NCBI GenBank assembly: GCA_902784565.1
Contig: CACZVE010000022.1
Location: 1 to 37,240, forward strand
Reading direction: 5' to 3'
Length of the DNA stretch: 37,240 nt
From: an uncultured Prevotellaceae bacterium
Lineage (GTDB): Bacteria; Bacteroidota; Bacteroidia; Bacteroidales; Bacteroidaceae
This document shows, piece after piece, positions 25,582 through 34,128 of this stretch; the stretch's first letter is position 1; every line of letters begins with the position of its first letter. The notes beneath the pieces were generated by a model. It was not told where the DNA came from and ran no database searches. It worked only from the letters and a program-made list of their open reading frames with translations. Position numbers and translations under genes: made by a program.

Positions 25582-26316
25582 CTAAAGAACAGTTTTAAAA
25601 GCCCTCTTTACCGCCTCATAACTCTCCAGATTCCCGATGTCATAGCGGTGTCCCGGCATCTCCCAGGCATAGACACGTGTCTGACCACAGAGCCAGGCAA
25701 TGAAACTGCCGGGTGCATCCGTGCCACAACCGCTCTCGATTCCTTTCTGGATCAGTCGGGCATCCTCACGCGTATAAAAATAGAAGGCGGGTACGCACCA
25801 GTGACTCTTCGGCTGGGCCGGTTTTTCCTCCATCGAGAGGATGCGTCCGTCGGCATCAATCTCTGCCACACCGGTCTTATGGAGGCGGGCCTCGTCAGCC
25901 TCGTAATAGCGCATCACACAGGTGGACTGTTTTTCTTTCGCATAGCGGATAAAACCGCCGAGGCTGAAGTCAAGCAGGTTGTCTCCAGCCATGACCAACA
26001 GGTCGTCATCAAGGTGAAGCGATTCGATGGCGAACTGGATGTCCTTCACGGCCCCGAGACGTGTCTCGTTCGAGGTCGTACCGTCGTCGAGGACAGTAAT
26101 CTTTTCACTTTTCTGCCCGGCCCATTGTTGAAAAATGGATGCGAACTTGTGGTTGCTTATCACGATGTATTCGTCGATCAGGCCGGTCTGGTTCATGTCG
26201 TCGATCAACCAGTCGAGAATGGGTTTATCACCAACCTTTAATAAAGGTTTCGGAAAGTTTTCTGTGAGGGGGTACAACCTGGTTGCATAGCCCGCTGCCA
26301 AAAAAACGCACTTCAT
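25582..26316 (-). CDS. Sugar-1-phosphate nucleotidyltransferase
   Basis: 244 residues, cytoplasmic. N-terminal NTP-transferase signature MKCVFLAAGYATRLYPLT with KPLLKVGDKPILDWLIDD, then the metal-binding MAGDNLLDF and VMRYYEADEARLHKTGVAEI and EEKPAQPKSHW, the usual order in glucose-1-phosphate thymidylyl/uridylyltransferase-like enzymes. The start overlaps the stop of the kinase gene by 4 bases (ATGA), which suggests consecutive steps: kinase makes a sugar-1-phosphate, this enzyme adds a nucleotide. With the galacturonokinase-like partner and the UDP-GlcA epimerase upstream, GalA-1-P to UDP-GalA is the likeliest reaction, but the nucleotide and sugar cannot be read from the sequence. Last gene of the operon; ends with TAG. 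Confidence 0.8.
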   Translation of the reverse strand: MKCVFLAAGYATRLYPLTENFPKPLLKVGDKPILDWLIDDMNQTGLIDEYIVISNHKFASIFQQWAGQKSEKITVLDDGTTSNETRLGAVKDIQFAIESLHLDDDLLVMAGDNLLDFSLGGFIRYAKEKQSTCVMRYYEADEARLHKTGVAEIDADGRILSMEEKPAQPKSHWCVPAFYFYTREDARLIQKGIESGCGTDAPGSFIAWLCGQTRVYAWEMPGHRYDIGNLESYEAVKRAFKTVL

Positions 26317-27485
26317 AATTTTACACCATTTGCACTCTCGCAGATGAAGACATCATATTTTCCCTTAAGGTGCGGGAAGTCCTTCAGATAAGCTTCTGTT
26401 ACTGCCTTTGAGATGGAGTCTTCGAAAGCGGGATCGATTAACGCCATGCAACAGCCCTTGAAGCCGGCACCAGAGAAACGGCCGCCGTAGATGCCCTCGG
26501 TCTGGGTCATGATCTCGTAGAGGCGGATCTGTTCCGGTGCACCCGATTCCCAGTTGTGGATACTGCTCCAGCCTGACTCGAACGACAGTTTGCCATACGC
26601 CTCGATATCCCCGCGACGCCAGGCTTCGGCCCCCTTCTCCACACGTTCGAACTCCGTGTACCAGTGTTCACAGCGCTTCGCCCAGGGCTCCGGCAGACGG
26701 TCCTTATACTGTTCGTAGACCTCCCGCGGCACGTTGCGCGCATTGGCCTCGTTGAACTTACCATACGCCATCCCCGCCAACGCCTGAAGGGCATAGACCC
26801 CTGCCCGCAGTTCATCTACGCGCATGTTGTATTTCGAGCCCGCCAGACTGTGTTCCAGTCCGGAGAAGAAGATCGCAATCTTATAGGGTTTCATCGCCGG
26901 ATGTTCCGGGATCAACTCATAGTGGTTGTCCTTCGTGTCGAGATAGAGCAGGTGGTTCTGTTTACTCAGTACCTCACAACTCTGGTCCAGTTTACCGACA
27001 CTCACGCCCACATAGTTCAACTCCGCGTCGTAGGCCACGTCGATGATCTCCTGTTGACTGAGCGTCAGACCGTTCACCTTGCACAGGGCTGTCAGGAAAC
27101 TGATGATCACCGCTGCACTCGATGACAGGCCGCCGATGGGCAGAGTACCCTCGATGACGCCACAGAGACCGATATGCAACTGGTGCTGTTTCGCCAACGC
27201 CCAGGTCGCGCCCCGCAGGTAGTCCGCCCAGTCGTTCTGTTTCTGGGTCGGTACTGAGGCGATATGCCACTGGGCCCGTTTGGGAAACTGCAACGACGCC
27301 ATTTCCACGACGCCGTTTTGTTTCGGGGCGTAGGCGATGTGAATGCCCTTGTCGATGGCCAGACCGGTGATTTTGCCTAAGTTATGGTCGGAATGCGCCC
27401 CGATGGGACAGATTCTGTAAGGGCAGAAGGCCATGCCTTCTGGGTCACGGCCGTATGTTTGTTTGAATTTCGATTCGCAGTTCAT
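26313..27485 (-). CDS. GHMP kinase, probable galacturonokinase (plant GalAK-like)
   Basis: 390 residues from the ATG at 27485, 1 base after the epimerase stop; an in-frame ATG at 27521 lies inside the epimerase gene and is less likely. Galactokinase-type signature YRICPIGAHSDHNLG (~23-37), ATP-binding PIGGLSSSAAV (~116-126), catalytic-type Asp in GKLDQSCEVLS (~167), and GIYGGRFSGAGFKGCCMALI near the C-terminus. The first and last blocks, and WSSIHNWESGAPEQIRLYEI, closely resemble plant galacturonokinase (PYRICPLGAHIDH and YGARFSGAGFRGCC as I recall) rather than galactokinase, whose signature is GEHTDYN. I infer phosphorylation of D-galacturonate, or a related sugar acid, at C1. Alternatives are galactokinase or another sugar-1-kinase. 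Confidence 0.75.
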   Translation of the reverse strand: MNCESKFKQTYGRDPEGMAFCPYRICPIGAHSDHNLGKITGLAIDKGIHIAYAPKQNGVVEMASLQFPKRAQWHIASVPTQKQNDWADYLRGATWALAKQHQLHIGLCGVIEGTLPIGGLSSSAAVIISFLTALCKVNGLTLSQQEIIDVAYDAELNYVGVSVGKLDQSCEVLSKQNHLLYLDTKDNHYELIPEHPAMKPYKIAIFFSGLEHSLAGSKYNMRVDELRAGVYALQALAGMAYGKFNEANARNVPREVYEQYKDRLPEPWAKRCEHWYTEFERVEKGAEAWRRGDIEAYGKLSFESGWSSIHNWESGAPEQIRLYEIMTQTEGIYGGRFSGAGFKGCCMALIDPAFEDSISKAVTEAYLKDFPHLKGKYDVFICESANGVKL

Positions 27486-27486
27486 A

Positions 27487-28533
27487 TCAATTCGTATAAT
27501 ATTCCTTATACCATTTAGCAAATTTTCTCAGTCCTTCGCGTAAGGTGATTTTCGGGGTGAAGCCGAAGTCACGCTCGAGGGCAGTGGCATCCGCATAGGT
27601 GGTTGGGACGTCGCCAGGCTGCATGGGTACCAGTTGCTTGTGCGCCTCGAAGTCGTAGTCTTCGGGCAGCACCCCGGCCCGCACCAGTTCCTCCTGCAGG
27701 ATCTGCACGAAGTCGAGCAGGTTTTCCGGTTGTCCGCCACCTATATTATAGATTGCGTACGGGGGAACGGGCAGTCCGTCCTCCCCCTTCTTACGTTCAG
27801 GTGCACCCTCCATCACACGTACGATACCCTCCACGATGTCATCCACGTAGGTGAAGTCGCGTCGACAGTTACCGTAGTTGTAGATCTGGATCGTGTCACC
27901 CTTCAACAGTTTGTTCGTAAACCCGAAGTACGCCATGTCCGGTCGTCCTGCCGGTCCATACACCGTAAAGAACCGCAGTCCCGTTGTTGGGATATCGTAG
28001 AGTTTCGAATAACAGTGTGCCATGAGTTCGTTGCTTTTCTTCGTCGCGGCATAGAGCGAAACGGGGTTATCCACCCGATCGTCCGTGCTAAAGGGAACCT
28101 TTTTGTTTCCGCCATAAACACTTGAACTCGAAGCGTATACCAGATGCTCGACAGGGTAGTTACGACAGGCCTCGAGGATGTTATAGAAGCCGATGATGTT
28201 CGACTGGATGTAGGCATCGGGGTTCTCGATCGAGTAGCGCACGCCCGCCTGCGCAGCCAGGTTCACCACTACCTGGGGATGATATTGTTCGAAGATCTGG
28301 TCGATCAAGGTCTTGTCGGCAAGATCGCCCTTCACGAAGGTGTAGTTGACGTCCGAGGGAACGAGGCGTTCGAGTTCTTTCAAACGCCATTCCTTCAACG
28401 AAACGTCATAATAATCATTTAGATTGTCAATATTGACAATCGTCTGGTATTTTTTTTCGGTAAACAACCGTTTTATCAGGTTGGAGCCGATAAAACCGGC
28501 TCCACCCGTCACGAGGACAGTTTTTCTGTTCAT
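27487..28533 (-). CDS. UDP-glucuronate 4-epimerase (NAD-dependent epimerase/dehydratase)
   Basis: 348 residues from the ATG at 28533, which overlaps the ugd stop by 4 bases. Interconverts UDP-glucuronate and UDP-galacturonate. Short-chain dehydrogenase fold: VLVTGGAGFIGSNLIKRL, ATKKSNELM after VSLY (the YxxxK pair), ASSSSVYGGNKKVPFST, TGLRFFTVYGPAGRPDMAYF and RRDFTYVDDIVEGIVRVME. The RPDM.YF.FT block is typical of the UDP-GlcA epimerase group (CapI/GAE). Following ugd directly gives the route UDP-Glc to UDP-GlcA to UDP-GalA. Confidence 0.9.
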   Translation of the reverse strand: MNRKTVLVTGGAGFIGSNLIKRLFTEKKYQTIVNIDNLNDYYDVSLKEWRLKELERLVPSDVNYTFVKGDLADKTLIDQIFEQYHPQVVVNLAAQAGVRYSIENPDAYIQSNIIGFYNILEACRNYPVEHLVYASSSSVYGGNKKVPFSTDDRVDNPVSLYAATKKSNELMAHCYSKLYDIPTTGLRFFTVYGPAGRPDMAYFGFTNKLLKGDTIQIYNYGNCRRDFTYVDDIVEGIVRVMEGAPERKKGEDGLPVPPYAIYNIGGGQPENLLDFVQILQEELVRAGVLPEDYDFEAHKQLVPMQPGDVPTTYADATALERDFGFTPKITLREGLRKFAKWYKEYYTN

Positions 28534-29843
28534 AGCTCTCCAATGCGTGTATAAACAAAGCCCTGTTCTTCGAGTTCGGCGCGGTCGTAGATGTTTCGGC
28601 CATCGACGACGACGTTGCCAGTCATGACCTTCTTGATCACATTCCACGACGGCATACGGAACTGTCGCCACTCCGTCATCAGGGCGAAGACGTCAGCGCC
28701 GTCCGCTGCATCGTACATGTTCTTGCAGTAGGTGACGACATCACCGATGCGTCGCTTACACTCGTCCATGGCAATGGGATCAAAGACACGCACTGTGGCC
28801 CCATCGGCCAGCAGTTTCTCGATGACCACCAGTGCCGGTGCCTCACGCATGTCATCCGTCTCCGGCTTGAATGCCAGACCCAGGATGGCCACCGTCTTGC
28901 CCTTCACAGAACCAGCCATCTTGATGATCTTATCGTAAACGATGGACTTCTGTTTCTCGTTGACGCGCTCCACGGCCTCGATCACCTCCATGTGGTAACC
29001 ATTGTCGATACCCGTGTGCATCAGCGCCTTCACGTCCTTCGGGAAACACGAACCGCCATAGCCACAACCCGCATAGAGGAATTTCTTGCCGATACGCGTG
29101 TCCGTACCGATACCCCGACGCACATTGTCCACGTTCGCCCCTACCCGTTCACACAGGTTGGCGATATCGTTCATAAACGAGATACGCGTGGCCAACATCG
29201 CGTTCGCCGCATATTTCGTCATCTCCGCCGAAGGGATATCCATGAAGATCACGCGGAAGTTCTGGAGCATGAGGGGGCGGTACAAGCGTGTCATCACCTC
29301 CTGCGCCTTCTCAGACTCTGTGCCCACCACCACACGGTCGGGCGACATGAAGTCCTTGATGGCCGCACCCTCCTTCAGGAACTCCGGGTTCGAGGCCACG
29401 TCGAAAGGCACCTGTACGCCGCGCTTGTCCAGTTCTGCCTGGATGGCGGCCTTCACCTTCTTCGCCGTCCCCACAGGCACCGTCGACTTCGTCACCAGGA
29501 TCGTGTACTTGTTGATGTGCTGACCAAACTGTCTGGCGACGGCCAACACGTACTTCAGATCGGCACTGCCATCCTCGTCGGGCGGCGTACCCACAGCAGA
29601 GAACACCACCTCCACATCGTCGAGCACCTCGGTCAGGTCGGTGGTAAACTGCAGACGCTCACATTCCACGTTGCGCTTCACCATCTCCTCCAGTCCGGGT
29701 TCGTAGATGGGCATGATGCCGTTTTTCAGTTTCTCAATCTTCTGTGCATCCACGTCGACGCACGTCACATGTGCTCCCATCTCGGCGAAGCACGTGCCAC
29801 TTACCAGGCCCACATAGCCTGTTCCTACAATTGCTATATTCAT
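28530..29843 (-). CDS. ugd: UDP-glucose 6-dehydrogenase
   Basis: Oxidises UDP-glucose twice to UDP-glucuronate with NAD. 437 residues. N-terminal Rossmann MNIAIVGTGYVGLVSGTCFA, SKTTVPVGT-like VTKSTVPVGTAKKV, NPEFLKEGAAIKDFMSPDRV, and the catalytic-cysteine block GYGGSCFPKDVKALMH; the C-terminal domain has LGLAFKPETDDMREAP and VFDPIA. Third gene of the operon, 23 bases after fcl and overlapping the epimerase gene by 4 bases. Confidence 0.97.
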   Translation of the reverse strand: MNIAIVGTGYVGLVSGTCFAEMGAHVTCVDVDAQKIEKLKNGIMPIYEPGLEEMVKRNVECERLQFTTDLTEVLDDVEVVFSAVGTPPDEDGSADLKYVLAVARQFGQHINKYTILVTKSTVPVGTAKKVKAAIQAELDKRGVQVPFDVASNPEFLKEGAAIKDFMSPDRVVVGTESEKAQEVMTRLYRPLMLQNFRVIFMDIPSAEMTKYAANAMLATRISFMNDIANLCERVGANVDNVRRGIGTDTRIGKKFLYAGCGYGGSCFPKDVKALMHTGIDNGYHMEVIEAVERVNEKQKSIVYDKIIKMAGSVKGKTVAILGLAFKPETDDMREAPALVVIEKLLADGATVRVFDPIAMDECKRRIGDVVTYCKNMYDAADGADVFALMTEWRQFRMPSWNVIKKVMTGNVVVDGRNIYDRAELEEQGFVYTRIGEL

Positions 29844-29866
29844 AATATCACTTGATATATTTCATT

Positions 29867-31039
29867 TTATTTCGCTAAACTCTGCCGGTACCAGTCGAAG
29901 AGTCTGGCCACGCCGTCTTCGATCTCAATTTTGTGCGTCCAACCGAGGGAGTGAAGTTTGCTCACGTCTATGAGCTTGCGCATCGTGCCATCGGGCTTGG
30001 AGGTGTCGAAGGCTACTTCGCCCTCGAAGCCGACGGCCTTCACCACCAGTTCTGAGAGGGCGCGGATGGTCAGTTCTTTGCCGGTGCCGACGTTGATATG
30101 ACAGTTGCGGATCTCGCCTAACGAGGGGATGGCTCCGCCACGACCGGCAGAGTGGTTGCGATCCACGGCGCCATCGGTGCTGGCACCATAGTGGACTGAA
30201 CTGTATTTTTCGATGCCGATGACGTCTTTGAAGTCCACGTTCAGCAGCACATGGACAGAGGCATCGGCCATATCCTCGCTCCAGAGGAATTCTCTTAAAG
30301 GCGTGCCGGTGCCCCAGAGAGTCACCTTATTATTCTCTATGCCGTATTTGGCCAGCACTTTCAGGATGTCCTCCTTGCTGGCGTTGCCAGTGACGCCTTC
30401 GACGGGACGTTTGTTCAGGTCGATGGCGATCTTGTCCCAGGCGCCGTCATGGATGAGTTTCGCCAGGTAGACCTTACGCATCATCGCCGGCATGACATGG
30501 GAGTTCTCCAGGTGGAAGTTGTCGTTCGGGCCATAGAGGTTTGTCGGCATCACGGCGATGTAGTTCGTGCCGTACTGCAGGTTGTAACTCTCGCACATCT
30601 TCAGGCCGGCAATCTTCGCGATGGCGTACTCCTCGTTCGTGTACTCCAGTGGGCTGGTGAGGAGACAGTCCTCCTTCATCGGCTGCGGGGCGTTCTTGGG
30701 ATAGATGCAGGTGGAGCCGAGGAAGAGCAGTTTCTTGACATTGTGGGCGTAGGCTTCGCTAATCACATTGCACTGGATCTTCATGTTCATCATGATGAAG
30801 TCGGCGCGGTAGAGGCTGTTGGCCATGATACCGCCGACGAAGGCGGCGGCCAGCACCACGGCGTCAGGACGCTCTTCGTCGAAGAACTGCTTGACAGCGT
30901 ATTGGTCGGTCAGGTCCAGTTCCTTGTGGCTGCGACCCACGAGGTTGGTATAGCCGCGCTGCTTTAAATTGTTCCAGATCGCGGATCCCACAAGGCCGTT
31001 GTGACCTGCCACATATATCTTAGAAGATCGATCCAGCAT
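29867..31039 (-). CDS. fcl: GDP-L-fucose synthase
   Basis: Epimerase/reductase that turns GDP-4-keto-6-deoxymannose into GDP-L-fucose with NADPH. 390 residues. [51 protein letters not shown] (YxxxK) and [15 protein letters not shown] are all present. It is longer than the roughly 320-residue E. coli enzyme because of an extra segment of about 40 residues ([16 protein letters not shown]... to ...SLGEIRNCH) before [14 protein letters not shown] recall a similar segment in other Bacteroidales. Starts 1 base after the gmd stop. Confidence 0.95.
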   Translation of the reverse strand: MLDRSSKIYVAGHNGLVGSAIWNNLKQRGYTNLVGRSHKELDLTDQYAVKQFFDEERPDAVVLAAAFVGGIMANSLYRADFIMMNMKIQCNVISEAYAHNVKKLLFLGSTCIYPKNAPQPMKEDCLLTSPLEYTNEEYAIAKIAGLKMCESYNLQYGTNYIAVMPTNLYGPNDNFHLENSHVMPAMMRKVYLAKLIHDGAWDKIAIDLNKRPVEGVTGNASKEDILKVLAKYGIENNKVTLWGTGTPLREFLWSEDMADASVHVLLNVDFKDVIGIEKYSSVHYGASTDGAVDRNHSAGRGGAIPSLGEIRNCHINVGTGKELTIRALSELVVKAVGFEGEVAFDTSKPDGTMRKLIDVSKLHSLGWTHKIEIEDGVARLFDWYRQSLAK

Positions 31040-31040
31040 A

Positions 31041-32120
31041 TTACTCCTCCATTTGTGCTTTGAGGAACAACTTCTTCACGAACTTCATGTCGTGCTTCAC
31101 CATCAGGCGTACCAGTTCCTCAAACGGTGTCTTGTGCGGGTTCCAGCCCAACTTCGCCTTCGCCTTGGCGGGATTACCCAACAACTGATCTACCTCTGCC
31201 GGACGGAAATACTTCGGATCCACCTCGACCAACGGTTTGCCCGTGGCCTTGTCGTAGCCCTTCTCGTCGATGCCGTCACCCCGCCATTCCAGTTCTATGC
31301 CTGCCTCCTTGAAGGCCAGCGTGGCAAACTCGCGTACGGTATGATACTCGCCCGTGGCAATCACGAAGTCGTCCGGCTCCGGCTGTTGCAGGATGAGCCA
31401 CATACACTCGATATAGTCCTTCGCATAGCCCCAGTCGCGCAGGGAATTCAGGTTACCCAGGTAGAGTTTGTCCTGATAGCCCTGGGCGATACGGGCGGCC
31501 GCCAACGTGATCTTGCGCGTCACGAAGTTCTCGCCGCGGCGCTCACTCTCGTGGTTGAACAGGATACCGTTGCAACAGTACATCCCGTACGACTCGCGGT
31601 AGTTCTTCATGATCCAGTAGCCGTAGAGTTTGGCCACGGCATAGGGACTACGCGGGTAGAACGGGGTCGTCTCGCTCTGCGGCACCTCCTGTACCTTACC
31701 GTACAGTTCCGAGGTCGAGGCCTGGTAGATGCGGCACGTCTTCTCCAGTCCGCAGATCCGCACGGCCTCCAACAGGCGCAGCACACCGTTGGCATCGACG
31801 TCGGCCGTATATTCCGGCACGTCGAACGACACCTTCACATGACTCTGTGCGGCGAGGTTGTAGATCTCCGTCGGTTTCGTCTCACCGATAATGCGGATAA
31901 GGGATGACGAGTCGGTCATGTCCGCCCAGTGCAGGTTCACCAGACGTTTCTTCTTCATGTCCCTCACCCACTCGTCGAGGTACAGATGCTCGATACGTCC
32001 CGTATTAAACGATGACGACCGTCTCAGCAGACCGTGCACCTCATAGCCTTTCTCAATCAGAAACTCGGCCAGATACGATCCGTCCTGACCCGTTATACCC
32101 GTAATCAATGCTGTCTTCAT
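31041..32120 (-). CDS. gmd: GDP-mannose 4,6-dehydratase
   Basis: First step of GDP-L-fucose synthesis from GDP-mannose. 359 residues. [20 protein letters not shown] with [49 protein letters not shown] and [15 protein letters not shown] (catalytic YxxxK) are classic. First gene of the six-gene nucleotide-sugar operon; promoter at 32146-32177. manA, which makes mannose 6-phosphate for GDP-mannose, is about 2 kb upstream in a separate unit. Confidence 0.98.
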   Translation of the reverse strand: MKTALITGITGQDGSYLAEFLIEKGYEVHGLLRRSSSFNTGRIEHLYLDEWVRDMKKKRLVNLHWADMTDSSSLIRIIGETKPTEIYNLAAQSHVKVSFDVPEYTADVDANGVLRLLEAVRICGLEKTCRIYQASTSELYGKVQEVPQSETTPFYPRSPYAVAKLYGYWIMKNYRESYGMYCCNGILFNHESERRGENFVTRKITLAAARIAQGYQDKLYLGNLNSLRDWGYAKDYIECMWLILQQPEPDDFVIATGEYHTVREFATLAFKEAGIELEWRGDGIDEKGYDKATGKPLVEVDPKYFRPAEVDQLLGNPAKAKAKLGWNPHKTPFEELVRLMVKHDMKFVKKLFLKAQMEE

Positions 32121-32145
32121 ACGTCAAAATCTTGTTTATCGTCTG

Positions 32146-32177
32146 CAAAAGTATCTATTTTTTTTCACATAAACAAG
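32146..32177 (-). promoter_or_regulatory. Promoter of the gmd operon, CTTG-N20-TACTTTTG
   Basis: On the minus strand the -7 box TACTTTTG (32146-32153) fits TAnnTTTG exactly; 20 bases further upstream CTTG (32174-32177) is a near-consensus -33 box. The start codon at 32120 is 25 bases downstream. Confidence 0.8.
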
Positions 32178-32200
32178 AAATCTCCCGTTTTTTTCTCATT

Positions 32201-32286
32201 ACCTATCACTAGGGCCAGGCCCCCTGATAGGTTTGATAGGTTCCGCCGCCAAAAACCTATCAGGGGGCCTGGCCCTAGTGATAGGT
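32201..32286. repeat. REP-like palindrome, copy A
   Basis: Perfect 32-bp inverted repeat: arms 32201-32232 and 32255-32286. Each arm can itself fold (cctatca...tgatagg around agggccaggccccct). The loop carries tccgccgccaaaa plus an extra 9-base duplication of tgataggtt. The right end (aggtta) contains the TAA stop of the minus-strand pseudogene at 32286-32288. Confidence 0.9.
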
Positions 32287-33110
32287 TAGAAGGTGAGGTG
32301 GGTTTCGCCGGACCAGTCGGTGTTGACGGTGAGGCCGGTGATGGCGGTGGCGGAGGAGGCAGAGGAGCCGGAGAAAAAGGCGGCAGAGGAGCCGGAGAAA
32401 AAGGCGCCGGAGAGCCAGGTGATATGATTCACCTCCATCGGTACAGCGAACTCACGCCTGTACAACTCATTGTCGTTGACATCAAAGGCGGTCACCTTCA
32501 GGGTGATGGTACCGGTGACGTCGTGGAGGAAGGTGTAGAGGTCGAACTGCTTTTGACCATCTGTCACATCGAAGGTCACGGTCTGTTTGCTGTTGACACT
32601 GCCTAAACCGGTCGTGGCATTGAAAGCACCGGAACCTCCCGTGTAATAGAACTGCATCTTCGCCACACCGACAGGGATATCGTCGGTGACCACAAAGCGA
32701 CACAGCGACACAATACGGTTGAGAGAGACCTGCATCTCAACGGGTTCGTCCCCGATAGAGACCGCACCGCTACTCAGGAAGGTATCACTGTAGCCCGTGC
32801 CATTGGTGAACTAGTTCGACATGTCGGCCGTCTGGTTCACCTGTTTGACGCGCGTACCGTCTTGATCGTATACGGCGTAGTTCAGACGGTTACAGACCTG
32901 AGCGACTGGCTCGACCCCACGCGTGGCGGCGCTACTGCCTGAGGGAAAAAGACTCGCAAAGGGGGTCTTCTCAATCTGAAAGACACGGACAATCAGATTG
33001 CCCTTCACACTACCTGTGGTCTCGTCGCTCGAAAGGGGCTTTTCACAGGAAACAAATACGCACAATGCGACCAGCGCACAGCATGCGCCCCAAAACATTA
33101 ACTTCTTCAT
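32286..33110 (-). pseudogene. FimB/Mfa2-family fimbrial lipoprotein gene, broken
   Basis: Reading in one frame from ATG 33110 gives a lipoprotein signal (MKKLMFWGACCALVALCVFV, then SCEKP) and LNYAVYDQDGTRVKQVNQTA, then a TAG stop at 32811-32813, then in the same frame FTNGTGYSDTF, NRIVSLCRFVVTDDI, MQFYYTGGSGAFNATTGLGS and CVNSKQT-like VNSKQTVTFDV to the stop at 32286. Family members as I recall them have about 35-40 residues (a GTYQLVVLAHS-type strand) between VNQ and FTN that are missing here. The stop therefore lies at an internal deletion joint, inside a 10-bp palindrome gaactagttc. TAG is an ordinary stop elsewhere in the window, so readthrough is unlikely. Downstream partner of 33129-34022, 18 bases apart. 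Confidence 0.8.
32359..32406. repeat. 24-nt tandem duplication in the FimB/Mfa2 pseudogene
   Basis: Two exact copies of a 24-nt unit (32359-32382 and 32383-32406), starting gcagaggagccggagaaaaa. On the minus strand they encode two AFFSGSSA-type blocks near the C-terminus. The length keeps the frame. Confidence 0.8.
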
Positions 33111-33128
33111 AATTCGTCCTCCCGATGA

Positions 33129-34022
33129 TTAGAAGTTAACGGTTTCGCCATCGAGCCAATCGGCGTTGACCAGGAAAGCACCGGTCAGAGAGGCGTTGGT
33201 ATATAGAGGCCCGGAAAGGGTCGTGATGCGGTTGCGCTTCAGCGGCACATCCTTCACCGTCTTGCTGTAGAGGATATTCTCAGCGGCATCGAGGATGTCG
33301 ATGGTGACATCGATTGTCTGCTCGTCGGTGGTCAGGAACAGGAAACTCGTGGAACTGGTGGTCTCACCGGTCTTCTTGGAGATGTTCAGAGTGTTGACGA
33401 GGCCGGTATTGTCAGTCGCCAGTCCGGTGGTCGGACTGAAACTGATGCCACCACCGGAGAGGGTCATCCGCACCTTGGCGGCTTCGGCCGACCTGCCGTC
33501 GGTGGACTCTACCGTGACCCTCGAGGCAATGCGGTTCAGCGTGGCGCTGATATCCACTGCCGCTGCACTGGTGATGGTCACCGGCTGGGTCTTCACAAAG
33601 GTCTCACGGGCCTTGGGCGAGAAGTTGGCGCTTTCAGGACTGGTGAGGGTGAATGTATCGCCATCGAACAGGCCGTAGCCCACCACGACCATCGTGTAAG
33701 AGCCGGTGGGCAGCATCAGACCAAACTCACCAAACGTGTCGTAGGTACTGGCGGAACGCTTCACCTGGGTGGTCTTGTAGACCTCGGTCCCCTCTTTGTA
33801 GAAAGCCAGGGTGATGGCGCCTACGCCATCGTAGGTGGCGGGATTCACGGCATCCCTGGTCCTTCCTGCGGCATCCGGAAACTCACCCACAGACATCGAG
33901 AAATCGCTCACATGCACCTTTACAGGAGCAATGATCGTCTCGGTTTCAACTTGTTCGACACACTCTTTGCTGCAACTGGCAGCCAACAGGCAGACGCCTG
34001 CCAATAAAAAAATCTTTTTCAT
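33129..34022 (-). CDS. FimB/Mfa2-like cell-surface lipoprotein
   Basis: 297 residues. Signal peptide with a lipobox-like end (MKKIFLLAGVCLLAASC, Cys17), so probably an outer-membrane lipoprotein. The rest is beta-rich: ITLAFYKEGTEVYKT, GEFGLMLPTGSYTMVVVGYG, ATLNRIASRVTVES, then KVRMTLSGGGISFSPTTGLA, VPLKRNRITTLSG and a final ADWLDGETVNF, the order of strands seen in FimB/Mfa2 fimbrial anchor proteins. It shares the pattern of its broken neighbour (LNRI...T-G-L...V--N-T--SG) but is more divergent, so family membership is inferred. Fimbrial tip or anchor role is likely, but no major fimbrillin gene is in the window. Own promoter at 34077. Confidence 0.65.
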   Translation of the reverse strand: MKKIFLLAGVCLLAASCSKECVEQVETETIIAPVKVHVSDFSMSVGEFPDAAGRTRDAVNPATYDGVGAITLAFYKEGTEVYKTTQVKRSASTYDTFGEFGLMLPTGSYTMVVVGYGLFDGDTFTLTSPESANFSPKARETFVKTQPVTITSAAAVDISATLNRIASRVTVESTDGRSAEAAKVRMTLSGGGISFSPTTGLATDNTGLVNTLNISKKTGETTSSTSFLFLTTDEQTIDVTIDILDAAENILYSKTVKDVPLKRNRITTLSGPLYTNASLTGAFLVNADWLDGETVNF

Positions 34023-34076
34023 TTTGTTAAATTTAAGTAATAAAAAATGTAACGGTGTTTTTCAATTGCACCGCCA

Positions 34077-34084
34077 CAAAATTA
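34077..34084 (-). promoter_or_regulatory. Promoter of the FimB/Mfa2-like lipoprotein genes, -7 box TAATTTTG
   Basis: Exact TAnnTTTG match on the minus strand, 54 bases upstream of the start codon at 34022. A TTTG lies upstream with a spacing of about 16, shorter than the usual 19-21. The leader contains a small cggtg/caccg hairpin (34053-34073). Confidence 0.6.
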
Positions 34085-34128
34085 CTACTTATCCTTTAAA
34101 CAAAGGCAACAATCTAACAAAATTACAC

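Noticed and set aside
27486-28671. N-terminal extension of the epimerase to 28671
   Set aside because: The extra 46 residues are basic and unlike the family and overlap the ugd end; the ATG at 28533 starts right at the Rossmann motif and overlaps the ugd stop in ATGA fashion.
32286-33110. Amber readthrough or stop-codon recoding in the FimB/Mfa2 gene
   Set aside because: TAG ends addA and the nucleotidyltransferase gene normally, no suppressor tRNA or insertion signal is visible, and an expected protein segment is missing at the same point.
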